From: Cloacibacterium sp047601505
Lineage (GTDB): Bacteria; Bacteroidota; Bacteroidia; Flavobacteriales; Weeksellaceae
DNA length: 64,000 nt
NCBI RefSeq assembly: GCF_047601505.1
Contig: NZ_JASGJD010000001.1
Span: forward strand, 124,001-188,000
Direction: 5' to 3'
Part shown: one piece after another, positions 17,801 to 27,026 of the stretch
Layout of the letters: each line of letters starts with the position of its first letter
Position numbering within the stretch: position 1 is the first letter of the stretch
The notes under the pieces: model-generated
What the model was told of the DNA's origin: nothing
Database searches by the model: none
What the model saw: only the letters and a program-made list of their open reading frames with translations
Made by a program: the position numbers and the translations under genes

Positions 17801-17904
17801 TTAGTCCCAGCTGTATCTACCTTCATTTTGCTCTTTTGTGCATACGACACAGTAAAAGAAGCAGTAAGAACAACAGCTAAAACGCTTTTTGTTAGTTTCT
17901 TCAT
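14887..17904 (-). CDS. SusC/RagA-type TonB-dependent outer membrane transporter
   Basis: 1005-residue TonB-dependent barrel that pairs with the downstream SusD-like lipoprotein to import ligands across the outer membrane. A signal peptide (MKKLTKSVLAVVLTASFTVS, then YAQ) is followed almost at once by a TonB-box-like EIGEVIVTGALGIKKK. The plug domain runs to about residue 165 (ALIVIDNVISN, YGAQGVNGVIIVTTKKG). The usual CarboxypepD_reg-like domain between signal peptide and plug is missing. The rest is a long beta-barrel ending YPTTRAFGFNIKATF with a terminal Phe, as BAM requires. Substrate unknown. Confidence 0.95.
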   Translation of the reverse strand: MKKLTKSVLAVVLTASFTVSYAQKSKMKVDTAGTKEIGEVIVTGALGIKKKVDAVVSAQQIVGAKELTAASAPDLLGSLSAKVSGLQITQTNSSVNPNNRIVLRGVKTITGDNQALIVIDNVISNANIFQQLPPESVESVNVVKGLQGAALYGAQGVNGVIIVTTKKGARGERMQITFTNSTEITEAYKLPLYQKRYGKGAVDDSWTSESLDGTYYVPWENTSWGPAFSNPAIGGKFLPSGLPQKDNTFIMEKYAPLDDMYGKLFYKGVLFQNGLSINAGSPDAYASLSLNRQDNSFVILGDKMKRNSFNFKAGKTFGKFHIDGNIQYINQVINQTDASNSSIYYNFIQNPTSSNVRLFKNSGRDGYGTSYATNPFWSIEHVRSNNYSDYFSGILSLKYDFNKNINITYTGNLALTSINSDRHNDGDVLTRKYVTPEVPFLNGQTGAYAGLSNVDSNYYQSLSKRRNYYGDLMLNFNYDLSDDLNLKFNIGNNIQDLQYNIVSVGGVGLDIPGWYHIKNVLKVDAPGSANLDNFTTNSRIVSAFLNADLAFRDYLFLNATYRFDQTSVFGTTDSGTGKFKDKGYSYYSGGVSFVPTKAFKSLQGDVLNYMKISGNYTKVGNASSVSPYAINPVMNIPTGFPFTGLPSYITNTTPTSSSITPEFISTIEANLALGFFNDRITLDGSVYQTSTDDLITTATVSSGSGLSSLTNNYGKMRMRGFDVDLGVVPIKSADFQWNVKGSYAMSRSKILELADGLNQVALLSTTDYGGIGIYAVKGEDFAMIKGGNVFQRDPEGRVIVSDKGVPLFTGQLTNLGRTTPDFIMNFSTSIRYKGLTLSGVAEWRKGGTFIAPIKSTLAFAGNSEDSGNFDRSQGYVVPNSVQLVNGSYVVNTTPYLNDASYQGANSYFGPFTRTISEYYAVDATFFKIREISLSYDLPKSLLTNTFVNSITFGAYARNPFIQYAKTNRNFADPETASTTGNAAGYANQTQYPTTRAFGFNIKATF

Positions 17905-17927
17905 ATCAAATTAAATTTTTCAATGGT

Positions 17928-17957
17928 CAAATATGCAAAACTTTATTAAATTAAACA
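17928..17957 (-). promoter_or_regulatory. Candidate susC promoter
   Basis: On the minus strand CATATTTG (17935 down to 17928) matches the -7 box TAnnTTTG at all but the first base. A TTG lies about 20 bases upstream, the right distance for the -33 element. It is 24 bases before the ATG. Confidence 0.4.
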
Positions 17958-18242
17958 ATAGTTTAGTTAAAAAAATGTTAAAAATAATTTAAAACGTTTT
18001 TTTTGTTCAATATTTGTTAAAATACATTGTTTTCATGTGATTTTAATCATAATCAACATGCAATTTTATCAATTCAAAAACAGCAAAAAACAAACACACT
18101 CAAAATATTAAGCCTTTTTTTATAAAAAACAAGCAAGCAAGAGGGGGTAATTCATTTTTTTAACCCTTTAAAGATAAACACATCCGTTTTAACACACCCC
18201 TTTCAATATTTTACAGGAAATTATAAAATACATAGATTTTTA

Positions 18243-18250
18243 TAAATTTG
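18243..18250 (+). promoter_or_regulatory. Candidate rnhB -7 box
   Basis: TAAATTTG fits TAnnTTTG exactly and lies 81 bases before the rnhB start. No clear TTG is present at -33, so confidence is low. Confidence 0.3.
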
Positions 18251-18331
18251 CCCTTTGATTTCATTCACTTTACAAAAAACATATTTTAACGGAAGGTTAA
18301 ATTCAAAAATTATATTAAATTTCTTTAACAA

Positions 18332-18916
18332 ATGACATTAATTAAGTCTTGGTCTAACCAATACATAGAAGCAGGATGCGACGAAGTAGGCAGAGGCTGT
18401 CTTTGTGGCCCTGTTGTTGCAGCTGCTGTAATTTTAGATGCTAATTTCGACCAAAAACTAATCAACGATTCTAAAAAACTGAGTTTCAAAACCAGATTAG
18501 AATTAGACTCATATATAAAAGATAATGTTATTGATTTTGGCATAGCAGAGCTTTCGCCAGAGTTTATAGACCAACACAACATTCTTAATGCAAGTATTCA
18601 TGCTATGCACAGAGCGTTAGACCAATTAAAAACCAGACCTGAACTTATTTTGGTTGACGGAAACAAATTCCATCCTTATAATTATATACCCCATCAATGT
18701 GTTATAAAAGGAGATTCTAAAATTCTTTCTATTGCTGCGGCTTCTATTTTAGCAAAAAATTATCGAGACCAATTGATGATTCAACTACATGAAGAATTCC
18801 CAGAATATGGATGGAACAAAAATATGGGCTACGCCACGAAAACACACCGAGAAGCCTTAAAAAAATATGGCCCTACAAAATTCCACAGAAAATCTTTTCG
18901 ACTAGAATATGATTGA
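18332..18916 (+). CDS. rnhB: Ribonuclease HII
   Basis: RNase HII cuts RNA in RNA-DNA hybrids and removes single misincorporated ribonucleotides. The 194-residue protein shows the signature AGCDEVGRGCLCGPV with metal ligands D17 and E18, a later acidic residue in LILVDGNKF, and the HREALKKYGPTKFHRKSF ending typical of the family. The ATG at 18332 agrees with the family N-terminus. It converges on yidC with a shared hairpin terminator. Confidence 0.96.
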   Translation: MTLIKSWSNQYIEAGCDEVGRGCLCGPVVAAAVILDANFDQKLINDSKKLSFKTRLELDSYIKDNVIDFGIAELSPEFIDQHNILNASIHAMHRALDQLKTRPELILVDGNKFHPYNYIPHQCVIKGDSKILSIAAASILAKNYRDQLMIQLHEEFPEYGWNKNMGYATKTHREALKKYGPTKFHRKSFRLEYD

Positions 18917-18980
18917 CAGTTGATGGTTGATGGAAAAAAATTATAATAGACTACAAATTCTCCATTCATCATCAACAAAC
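18914..18980. repeat. Short GTTGATGG/CATCATCAAC repeat block
   Basis: GACAGTTGATGGTTGATGG just after the rnhB stop, and TCTCCATTCATCATCAAC (18959-18976), are the short-unit, partly complementary repeats seen in other spacers here, such as 49878-49915. Non-coding. Confidence 0.4.
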
Positions 18981-19000
18981 TCAAAATATTTCACAAAAAA

Positions 19001-19030
19001 AATCGGACAAGAAATTCTTATCCGATTTTT
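19001..19030. terminator. Bidirectional terminator rnhB / yidC
   Basis: AATCGGA (19001-19007) pairs with TCCGATT (19021-19027), and an inner AAGAA/TTCTT extends the stem. There are T6 on the plus side and A-rich sequence on the other side, so it can stop both converging genes. Confidence 0.85.
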
Positions 19031-19044
19031 TATGCTTCTAATGT

Positions 19045-20847
19045 TTATTTTTTTCTTTTTTGCGATTCTTGCAATTTTTGTTGCTCTTGCGCTTTCTCCA
19101 TCATTTCTCTCATTCGTTTTTGGAACTTGCCTTCAGGTTTTGGACCTTTTGCTTTATTCTGTTGAATCATCGCATGAATTTTCTTTTCATCTAAAATCCA
19201 ATTTTTAATTGCCAAAATAATTAAAATATTTAAAGCATTCGACACAAAATAATACCAAGAAAGACCAGAAGGAGCCGTATTTAAGAAGAAGAAGAATGTA
19301 ACTGGGAAAATATACATCATCACTTTCATATTTGGCATGCCTTCTTGTTGAGGCTGCTGCATATTACCCGATGTCATGATAGTGTAAATCAAAATAACAA
19401 TGGTACACGCAATAGCAAAAATACTTAAGTGCTCTCCTATTAAAGGAATATTGAATGGTAATTTAATTAAATCGTCATAAGCAGTAAGGTCTTTTACAAA
19501 CCAAAAACTCTTTCCTCTAAGGTCTATCATATTCGGGAAGAATCGGAATAATGCATAGAAAATTGGAATCTGAACCAATGCTGGCAAACATCCCGCCATC
19601 TGATTAATTCCGGCTTTTCTATAAATTTCCATGGTAGCTTGTTGCTTTTTAAGCGGGTCAGCATTTTTGAATTTTTCGTTTGCTTCTTCAATTTCTGGCT
19701 TCACCACTTTCATCATCGCACTTAATTTGTGCTGTTTGTACATTACTGGCGAAAGAACCAACTTGGTAACAATAGTCATTAAGAAAATTACCCAACCAGC
19801 AGCCATTCCCCAATCTGTAAGCCAATTATAAACAGGAACAAAGAACCATCTATTTAATGTACCAATAAAACTCCAACCAAGAGGAAGAATGGTATCAAAT
19901 TCTTTTCCTTCGTATGATTTTAGCAATGGTAAATCTAAAGGCATAAAATACCATTTAAAATTCTGATTTAATTCATTACCCGCAAGTTTTACTTGTCCGT
20001 CAAAATTAAATTTCTTTAAAAACTCTCCTTCTTTTATAGATTCTTGAGTTCCTTTTGCATTAACAAAACCTGTAGAAGTTTCGATAACAGAAGTGAAAAA
20101 CTGTTGTTTTACACCTAACCAATTAAGCGTTTCTTTTGGCTCTTCAAAACCATTGGTGTCATAATCTGCATCTTTATAATTATTAAAAGCATAATTAAAT
20201 TCGGAATGAGTTTGTTCCTGAGAACGCCCTTTTTCCATTCCTCTTACAGAATAATTCCAATTGAAATCTGCTTTATCATCTGCTATTAAACTAGAAAGAC
20301 CTTGCGTTTTTACATTAAAATCAATAGTGTATTTATCTAATAATGTATAAATGTACTGAATGGTGGCTCCAGAAATTTGAGCCGTCATTGTCACAGAATT
20401 ACCTTCAACATTCGGAACAAATACTAAATCTTTGGTATTAAAAACCTTTCCCGTTTTATCTTTAAATTGAAAACCGTAACTAGAATTATTTTTATTGAAT
20501 AGATAAAGTGGCAAATCATGTTTGTCTGATTTTTTATCATAAGCAGAATACTTATTTAATTTTGCAGAAGAGATTTGACCACCTAAAGAAGAGAACTCTA
20601 CTGTTAACAATTCATTTTTCAGTGTTACATTTTTTACAGCCGCTGCATTAACAGGCGCAGACAAATTAGCTGCTACAGTAGGTTTAGTTGAACTTGCTTT
20701 TTGCTCTGTTTTGGCTTTTTGCTCAGTAATTTTAGCTTCTTCTGCCTGTTTATTTTGAAAATAATACATAAAAGCCATCATTACTGCCGATAGCACAAAA
20801 AGGCTAATGAGTTGCTTCTTATCTAATCCGTTGTTTTGTTGCATCAT
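19045..20847 (-). CDS. yidC: Membrane protein insertase YidC
   Basis: 600-residue inner-membrane insertase that folds and inserts proteins with or without SecYEG. The N-terminal signal-anchor helix (KKQLISLFVLSAVMMAFMYY) is followed by a large periplasmic beta domain (about 60-340), then the conserved C-terminal membrane core with WGMAAGWVIFLMTIVTKLVL near residue 360 and further helices up to about 555. The basic C-terminal tail (KRMREMMEKAQEQQKLQES, ending QKRKK) is typical of Bacteroidota and is thought to bind ribosomes. It lies downstream of pyrG with a terminator in between, so it probably has its own promoter. Confidence 0.97.
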   Translation of the reverse strand: MMQQNNGLDKKQLISLFVLSAVMMAFMYYFQNKQAEEAKITEQKAKTEQKASSTKPTVAANLSAPVNAAAVKNVTLKNELLTVEFSSLGGQISSAKLNKYSAYDKKSDKHDLPLYLFNKNNSSYGFQFKDKTGKVFNTKDLVFVPNVEGNSVTMTAQISGATIQYIYTLLDKYTIDFNVKTQGLSSLIADDKADFNWNYSVRGMEKGRSQEQTHSEFNYAFNNYKDADYDTNGFEEPKETLNWLGVKQQFFTSVIETSTGFVNAKGTQESIKEGEFLKKFNFDGQVKLAGNELNQNFKWYFMPLDLPLLKSYEGKEFDTILPLGWSFIGTLNRWFFVPVYNWLTDWGMAAGWVIFLMTIVTKLVLSPVMYKQHKLSAMMKVVKPEIEEANEKFKNADPLKKQQATMEIYRKAGINQMAGCLPALVQIPIFYALFRFFPNMIDLRGKSFWFVKDLTAYDDLIKLPFNIPLIGEHLSIFAIACTIVILIYTIMTSGNMQQPQQEGMPNMKVMMYIFPVTFFFFLNTAPSGLSWYYFVSNALNILIILAIKNWILDEKKIHAMIQQNKAKGPKPEGKFQKRMREMMEKAQEQQKLQESQKRKK

Positions 20848-20953
20848 ATCGATTGAACTTTAAAATCTGAGATTACAATTCTCAAATATTATTCCTATTT
20901 ATTTTAGCTGACAAAAATAGGAAATTTTTGCCAAAATGTCGTTTTTTATTATT

Positions 20954-20983
20954 TACAAAAAAAGCTCCCAAAATAAGGAGCTT
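20954..20983 (-). terminator. Terminator of pyrG
   Basis: AAGCTCC (20962-20968) and GGAGCTT (20977-20983) form a hairpin. On the minus strand a T-rich tract (A7 at 20957-20963) follows. It lies 4 bases beyond the pyrG stop. Confidence 0.8.
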
Positions 20984-20987
20984 CTAT

Positions 20988-22595
20988 TTATTTTTTAGAA
21001 CTTGCTTTTACCAGAGCCAAGAACAACGGGTGCGGCGTTGCCACCGTACTTTTATATTCTGGATGATACTGCACACCAACATAAAACGGATGATTTTTCA
21101 TCTCTATTGTTTCTACCAATTTGGTGTCTGGGTTTATACCAGATGCTTGCATTCCGTTACTTTCAAAATCTTCTAAGAAATCACTATTGAATTCATAGCG
21201 GTGTCTGTGTCTTTCGGTAATATTTCTATTTCCGTAAATTTCTAGAAGTTTTGTATTGGGTTTTAATTGACATTTCCAAGCTCCCAATCTCATGGTACCA
21301 CCTTTTTCGATAATGTTTTTTTGTTCTTCCATTAAAGAAATTACAGGATGTTTTGTTGTAAGATCGAATTCTGAAGAATTAGCATCTCGGAAACCTAAAA
21401 CATTTCTAGCAAATTCAATCGTCATAATTTGCATACCAAGACAAATTCCCAAAAGTGGAACTTTATTTTCTCTAGCAAATTTAGCAGCGAGAATTTTTCC
21501 TTCGATACCTCTATCTCCAAATCCTGGCGCAATAAGCATCCCATCTATTCCTTTGAAATTTTCGTCAAGATTAGATTCGGTAAGGTCTCCGCTGTAAATC
21601 CATCTGATTTTCACTTCAGTTTCCTGAGCAGCACCAGCATGGATAAAAGCTTCTACAATAGATTTATAAGAATCTTGCAAAGAAACATACTTCCCTACTA
21701 AAGCTATTTCTACTTTTTTCTTCGGATTTTTATATTTTTTGAGGAAATTTTTCCAATCCTTCAAATCAGATTCTTGATTAACTGGCAACGCCAATTCTTT
21801 TAGAACTACCTCATCAAATTTTTGTTTTTGCAATTCTAAAGGAACTTGATAGATGGTTTCTACATCCATACTTTCGATAACATTCTCAAATGGAACGTTA
21901 CAGAACTGAGCCAATTTAGATTTTACATCTTTAGGAATTTTGTGTTCGGATCTACAAACCAAGACATCTGCCATAATGCCAGATTCCATCAACATTCTTA
22001 CAGAGTGCTGAGAAGGTTTTGTTTTCAACTCACCACTCGCAGAAAGATAAGGCAACAAAGTAAGATGAATAACCATAGAATTGTTCTCTCCCAACTCCCA
22101 TTTCAATTGTCTTACACTTTCTATGTAAGGAAGAGACTCTATATCTCCTACCGTACCACCAATTTCTGTGATGATAATATCATAATCTTTGTTTCCAAGA
22201 ATTTTGATTCTGCGTTTTATCTCGTTGGTAATATGAGGAATTACTTGTACTGTTTTCCCAAGAAAATCTCCTCTTCTTTCTTTTTCTATTACCGTTTGGT
22301 AAATCCTTCCAGTGGTAACATTATTATTTTGTGAAGTGGGAGAATCTAGAAATCTTTCATAATGTCCTAAGTCCAAATCCGTTTCTGCGCCGTCTTCGGT
22401 AACGTAACACTCTCCATGTTCATAAGGGTTAAGTGTTCCTGGGTCAATATTAATATACGGATCTAGCTTTTGTATGGTAACTTTAAAGCCACGTGATTTT
22501 AGGAGAAGGCCAAGAGATGCAGAAACAATGCCTTTTCCCAAAGATGAAGTAACACCTCCTGTTACAAAGATGTACTTGGTATTCTTTTTACTCAT
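20988..22595 (-). CDS. pyrG: CTP synthase
   Basis: CTP synthase makes CTP from UTP, ATP and glutamine. The 535-residue protein has the N-terminal synthetase domain, beginning KYIFVTGGVTSSLGKGIVSA with its P-loop and containing PYINIDPGTLNPYEHGEC. The C-terminal class I glutamine amidotransferase domain carries the nucleophile in LLGICLGMQIMTIEFAR near residue 385 and the His-Glu pair in VGVQYHPEYKS. The ATG at 22595 gives the usual MSKKNTKYIFVTGG start. Confidence 0.97.
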   Translation of the reverse strand: MSKKNTKYIFVTGGVTSSLGKGIVSASLGLLLKSRGFKVTIQKLDPYINIDPGTLNPYEHGECYVTEDGAETDLDLGHYERFLDSPTSQNNNVTTGRIYQTVIEKERRGDFLGKTVQVIPHITNEIKRRIKILGNKDYDIIITEIGGTVGDIESLPYIESVRQLKWELGENNSMVIHLTLLPYLSASGELKTKPSQHSVRMLMESGIMADVLVCRSEHKIPKDVKSKLAQFCNVPFENVIESMDVETIYQVPLELQKQKFDEVVLKELALPVNQESDLKDWKNFLKKYKNPKKKVEIALVGKYVSLQDSYKSIVEAFIHAGAAQETEVKIRWIYSGDLTESNLDENFKGIDGMLIAPGFGDRGIEGKILAAKFARENKVPLLGICLGMQIMTIEFARNVLGFRDANSSEFDLTTKHPVISLMEEQKNIIEKGGTMRLGAWKCQLKPNTKLLEIYGNRNITERHRHRYEFNSDFLEDFESNGMQASGINPDTKLVETIEMKNHPFYVGVQYHPEYKSTVATPHPLFLALVKASSKK

Positions 22596-22749
22596 TAGAT
22601 TTAGGTTTGTGCAAAGTTAGGGGATTTTACATAAAGTCCCAAAAAACAAAATTTATCTTTAAGAAAATAATTTCTATTGACAATACTTTTTGAAAAAAAA
22701 CAGCAAAAAATACGTAAAATGCATTAGTCTCAATTGAAAAAAAATCATT

Positions 22750-22757
22750 TACTTTTG
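22750..22757 (+). promoter_or_regulatory. Candidate -7 box of T9SS cargo gene
   Basis: TACTTTTG matches TAnnTTTG and lies 29 bases before the ATG at 22787. The nearest TTG (22734-22736) is only 13 bases upstream, shorter than usual. Confidence 0.4.
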
Positions 22758-22786
22758 TCTTAACACAAACTAACTATACACAAGTG

Positions 22787-25567
22787 ATGAAAACTAATTT
22801 CTACACCATAGTATTCGTACTATTGGTGAATCTACTATATTCTCAGAATATTGGAGATTACAAAACCATTGCATCTGGCAACTGGGCAGACTATACTAAA
22901 TGGCAGATTTACACTGCATCTGGTTGGACAGCCGCAACGCAATTCCCTGGACAAACATCTGGAAATTATTCCGTTTCAATAGAAGACGGACATACTATTA
23001 CTGTAGGAACTTATGGAAACGGAAACAACACTCCTTCTTCTACCTCTATTTACAACATTGGCGATTTAATTGTAAAAGGTCAACTTACCTTAAACATCAA
23101 TCTTGAACTCAACAACACTAGCTATTTATTATTAGATGCTGGCACCGTTGCTTGGAATCAAAATAATGTCTATCTCAAACTTAAAGCCGACGCAGAAGTA
23201 AGCATAATCAATACTGGTTCTGGAAATTGTAATAACGGAAGTGGAATTAACGGATATGGCTTAGTAGGCGCAAGTTGTTCTAATCAAAATTCCTTAATTA
23301 TTGGAAATCTCACCTATAGTAACTGCGCAGGAAGCGGAAACGCAGTTGCAGGCGACTTCTGCGACGTAAACCAATCTGGAGGTACTATTAACGCAACACC
23401 TACCTCATCACCAAGCAGTTTGTGCTATAATTCTTCACAAAATAATTTCGTAACATTAACAGCACCAGCAAACTCAAACATAACTTTAACGAAAACTTAT
23501 ACTTGGTATCTTGATAGTGCACCAACTAATTTTTCGGGATTTTCAACCCAAAACACTCAATCTTTAACAGTGAACAATCTTATTCCCGGAAATTATACTT
23601 TCAGACTCAAAATATCAATAACAAAATCTGGAAACACCTATACTTCAGAAGGCACAGTTAACGTAACCGTTTATCAACCTATCTCACCTGGTACAATTAA
23701 TAGTTTAAACATTTGCAGTAAATACAATACTGGAAACACTCTTACATTGTCAGGATATTTTGGAACCATCGTAAAATGGCAATCTTCTACTTTAAGCGAC
23801 TTCTCTAGTAATGTAACCGATATTGCAAACACACAGAATACATTATTATTACCAGATAAACTTACTACAGAAATGTATTATAGAGCCGTTTTGTCAAATG
23901 GCAATTGTTCTGGATTTTCAGCGGTAGCTTCAGTAAAATCCCCTTCTACAACTTACAATGGAACTTGGAGTAACGGAGCACCAGACGCAACAAAAAAAGT
24001 TACATTTACAAATAACTTTACGCTTTCTAGCGACATTACTGCTTGTTCTGTAGAGATACAAAACAATGCTCAAATCGTAATTCCAACTGGTAAAAAATTC
24101 ACTATAACCGGCGAATTGGAACTTACATCTGGAACTATGACTGTTGAGTCTGATGCAAATCTTGTTCAAATAAATAATAACGCTCAAAACATTGGCAACA
24201 TTACCGTAAAACGTAAAGCAACTTTAAAACGCTTAGATTACAACTATTGGGGAGCACCGGTAAGTGAACAAAATGTAAAAAACTTTTCACCAAATACTTT
24301 AGACACTAGATTCTATGTTTATAATGAAAGTAATGACTATTTTGATGGTTTATTCATAAAAAATTCATATCCAAATAACACTCTAAGTATAACAAACATT
24401 GAAGATAAAAACACATACACTTTCACAAAAGGAAAAGGGTACGCAATAAGAGCACCAAACAACTATACCACATCCAATACAACTAGTGATTGGACATTTG
24501 TTGGCATTCCTAATAACGGAATTGTTACACTTCCTATTCAAAGAAACGGAAATGGTTTTAATCTTATTGGAAACCCTTTTCCTTCCAATATTAGTTTTAG
24601 TCAATTTTACAGTGCTAATTCTTCAATAATAGAGCCAATTGCTTATTTCTGGACTAATGTAAATCCTAATCCACCAATAATGCAAGGCTCAAGCTACGAC
24701 GGAGCAAACTATGCTATAAGAAATTTAACTGGAGGAGTTGGAGCTGTAAACTCCACCATCGTTCCTACTGACGAAATAGTTGTAGGACAAGGCTTTATTA
24801 TCAAAAAAACAAATACAGGTAATGCAAACATTACATTTAATAATAGCATGAGAACATCTAGCAAAGGAACTTTTTTCAATGCAAGAACAGCTTCTACAGA
24901 TAATAAAATATGGCTAAAACTTACAACGCCTGCTAAAAATTTCAACACCTTATTAATTGGATATGTAAAAGGAGCCACCAATGGTTTAGACAGAGGTTAT
25001 GATTCAGAACAAATCGCAAAATCTTCCGACATGTTTTATTCTGTTATTGACAATAAAAATCTTGTAATACAAGGCAGAAACAACTCTTTCACCAATAATG
25101 ATATAGTAACTTTAGGTGCTACATTTTTTGAAAAAGGAAACTACGAAATCTCCATTTCTCAAGTTGAGGGAATTTTCAATGGAAGTCAAGCGGTTTATCT
25201 TCGAGATAAAACTTTAAACAAAACAATAAATCTTTCACAAGAAAACTATCAGTTTTATGCTGATGCGGGAGATGTAAAAAATCGTTTCGAAATAGTTTAC
25301 AAGCCAGATGCTACTTTAGCAACATCAAACATTGTTAAAAACGAAGAAATTACAATCTACGAATCTGATGGGAAAATTTTCTTAGAAAACAAATCAGAAA
25401 AATTCAAAAAAATAGAAATTTTCGACGCAGCTGGAAAGCTAATTTACACCTTTACACCAAACACCAATTTATTCAGTATTGAAAAATCTGATTTAAACAA
25501 AGGCTTATTCATATTTAATACATCTAGCAATAGCAAAACAACATCTAAAAAATTCGTAGTAAAATAA
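22787..25567 (+). CDS. Large secreted protein with T9SS type A sorting domain
   Basis: 926-residue secreted protein. A signal peptide (MKTNFYTIVFVLLVNLLYSQ) precedes an N-terminal repeat-like domain (ASGNWADYTKWQIYTASGW) common at the start of flavobacterial adhesins. An Ig-like stretch rich in Thr, Ser and Asn and a beta-helix-like second half follow. The last about 80 residues (ITIYESDGKIFLENKSEKF onward, ending SKKFVVK) form a type A sorting domain for type IX secretion. The role is probably a surface or extracellular adhesin or matrix protein; no catalytic motif is seen. The ATG at 22787 is preferred over the GTG 3 bases earlier. Single gene with its own terminator. Confidence 0.85.
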   Translation: MKTNFYTIVFVLLVNLLYSQNIGDYKTIASGNWADYTKWQIYTASGWTAATQFPGQTSGNYSVSIEDGHTITVGTYGNGNNTPSSTSIYNIGDLIVKGQLTLNINLELNNTSYLLLDAGTVAWNQNNVYLKLKADAEVSIINTGSGNCNNGSGINGYGLVGASCSNQNSLIIGNLTYSNCAGSGNAVAGDFCDVNQSGGTINATPTSSPSSLCYNSSQNNFVTLTAPANSNITLTKTYTWYLDSAPTNFSGFSTQNTQSLTVNNLIPGNYTFRLKISITKSGNTYTSEGTVNVTVYQPISPGTINSLNICSKYNTGNTLTLSGYFGTIVKWQSSTLSDFSSNVTDIANTQNTLLLPDKLTTEMYYRAVLSNGNCSGFSAVASVKSPSTTYNGTWSNGAPDATKKVTFTNNFTLSSDITACSVEIQNNAQIVIPTGKKFTITGELELTSGTMTVESDANLVQINNNAQNIGNITVKRKATLKRLDYNYWGAPVSEQNVKNFSPNTLDTRFYVYNESNDYFDGLFIKNSYPNNTLSITNIEDKNTYTFTKGKGYAIRAPNNYTTSNTTSDWTFVGIPNNGIVTLPIQRNGNGFNLIGNPFPSNISFSQFYSANSSIIEPIAYFWTNVNPNPPIMQGSSYDGANYAIRNLTGGVGAVNSTIVPTDEIVVGQGFIIKKTNTGNANITFNNSMRTSSKGTFFNARTASTDNKIWLKLTTPAKNFNTLLIGYVKGATNGLDRGYDSEQIAKSSDMFYSVIDNKNLVIQGRNNSFTNNDIVTLGATFFEKGNYEISISQVEGIFNGSQAVYLRDKTLNKTINLSQENYQFYADAGDVKNRFEIVYKPDATLATSNIVKNEEITIYESDGKIFLENKSEKFKKIEIFDAAGKLIYTFTPNTNLFSIEKSDLNKGLFIFNTSSNSKTTSKKFVVK

Positions 25568-25573
25568 GCCTTT

Positions 25574-25603
25574 CTCCCGAAATTAACTTTTCGGGAGTTT
25601 TTT
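25574..25603 (+). terminator. Terminator of T9SS cargo gene
   Basis: CTCCCGAA (25574-25581) pairs with TTCGGGAG (25590-25597), followed by T6, seven bases after the stop codon. Confidence 0.9.
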
Positions 25604-25676
25604 CTTCTCACACACAAATAAAACATAGAACACAAATTTTTGTAAATTGCAACTTTAATTATCAATAAAAATATTT

Positions 25677-27026
25677 GTGGCAAAAATAAAAACTGCATAT
25701 TACTGTCAGAACTGTGGTTCCCAATATTCTCAATGGCACGGACAATGCAAAAACTGTGGAGAATGGAATACTTTAGTAGAAGAAATTGTAGAAAAAAAAT
25801 CTTCTCATTATGATATTCTGGGAAGCGGAAAACAAAAAATCATCAACATTACAGAGGTAGAAACTGGCACAGAACAACGTCTGAAAACCATTAGCGAAGA
25901 ACTAAACCGAGTTTTGGGAGGCGGGCTTGTTCTCGGTTCTGTGATTTTAATTGGTGGAGAACCTGGCATTGGCAAATCTACTCTTTTACTACAATTGGCA
26001 TTGAAAATGAAGAAGAAAATCCTCTACGTTTCTGGTGAAGAAAGCGCTTCTCAAATTAAAATGCGCGCAGATAGATTAACAGATATCCAAAATCCACATT
26101 GTTTTCTCTACACCGAAACATCTGTTGAAAAAATTTTGAAAGAAGCCAAAAATCTGCAACCAGACGTTATGATTGTAGATTCTATTCAAACGCTACAATC
26201 TCAATTAATAGAAAGTTCGCCTGGAACTATTTCTCAGATTAGAGAATGTTCTAACGAATTGATAAAATTTGCCAAAGAAAACAGCATTCCTGTAATTTTG
26301 GTGGGTCATATAACGAAAGACGGACAAATCGCTGGTCCAAAAGTTCTAGAACACATGGTAGATGTGGTTCTAAATTTCGATGGAGACCGAAATCACCTTT
26401 TCCGATTGCTTAGAGCACAAAAAAACCGTTTCGGGTCTACACAAGAAATCGGGATTTACGAGATGGTAACTCAAGGTTTAAAAGAAATAAAAAATCCTTC
26501 CGAAATTCTCATTACCAAAAAATACGAAGAACTTTCTGGCAATGCTGTTGCCGTAACTTTAGAAGGAAACAGACCTATGTTGCTAGAAATTCAGGCTTTG
26601 GTTTCTAGCGCAGTTTATGGGACACCTCAACGAAGTTCTACTGGTTTTGATGCCAAAAGATTAAATATGCTTTTGGCTGTTTTAGAAAAACGTGCAGGTT
26701 TTATGTTGGGAGCAAAAGATGTTTTTCTCAACATTACTGGTGGAATAAAAACAGATGATCCGGCATTAGATTTAGCTGTAATTGCAGCAATTTTGAGTAG
26801 TAACGAAGATTTGGCAATTTCGGAGAAATACTGTTTTGCAGGAGAAATTGGCTTAAGCGGAGAAATAAGACCTGTGCCACAAATAGAACAGCGCATCTCA
26901 GAAGCAGAAAAGCTTGGCTATGATAAAATTTTCGTTTCTAAGCAAAATAAAATCCCAAAAAAGAACTTTGGAATACAAATTGAAGGAGTAAACAAGATAG
27001 AAGAATTTCACGAGAAGATTTTTTAA
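25677..27026 (+). CDS. radA: DNA repair protein RadA
   Basis: RadA (Sms) is a RecA-related ATPase that drives branch migration in recombination. The 449 residues comprise an N-terminal C4 zinc finger (Cys10, 13, 24 and 27), a RecA-like ATPase core with Walker A GGEPGIGKST, the RadA-specific KNRFGST motif, and a C-terminal Lon-protease-like domain (from about residue 300) lacking the protease Ser. The start is GTG at 25677, just ahead of the AKIKTAYYCQNCG family N-terminus. It follows the T9SS gene terminator, so it is separately transcribed. Confidence 0.96.
   Translation: MAKIKTAYYCQNCGSQYSQWHGQCKNCGEWNTLVEEIVEKKSSHYDILGSGKQKIINITEVETGTEQRLKTISEELNRVLGGGLVLGSVILIGGEPGIGKSTLLLQLALKMKKKILYVSGEESASQIKMRADRLTDIQNPHCFLYTETSVEKILKEAKNLQPDVMIVDSIQTLQSQLIESSPGTISQIRECSNELIKFAKENSIPVILVGHITKDGQIAGPKVLEHMVDVVLNFDGDRNHLFRLLRAQKNRFGSTQEIGIYEMVTQGLKEIKNPSEILITKKYEELSGNAVAVTLEGNRPMLLEIQALVSSAVYGTPQRSSTGFDAKRLNMLLAVLEKRAGFMLGAKDVFLNITGGIKTDDPALDLAVIAAILSSNEDLAISEKYCFAGEIGLSGEIRPVPQIEQRISEAEKLGYDKIFVSKQNKIPKKNFGIQIEGVNKIEEFHEKIF

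Larger units (their letters stand above)
17905..18331. other. 427-base divergent intergenic region, susC / rnhB
   Basis: Very AT-rich spacer between two divergent genes. It contains the candidate susC promoter (17928-17957, minus strand) and a candidate rnhB -7 box (18243-18250). The middle part (18000-18230) holds homopolymer-rich DNA with no ORF or repeat that I recognise. Confidence 0.7.

Noticed and set aside
13286..17904. Polysaccharide utilisation locus
   Set aside because: Only the SusC/SusD pair is present; no glycoside hydrolase, lyase, sulfatase or hybrid regulator lies nearby.
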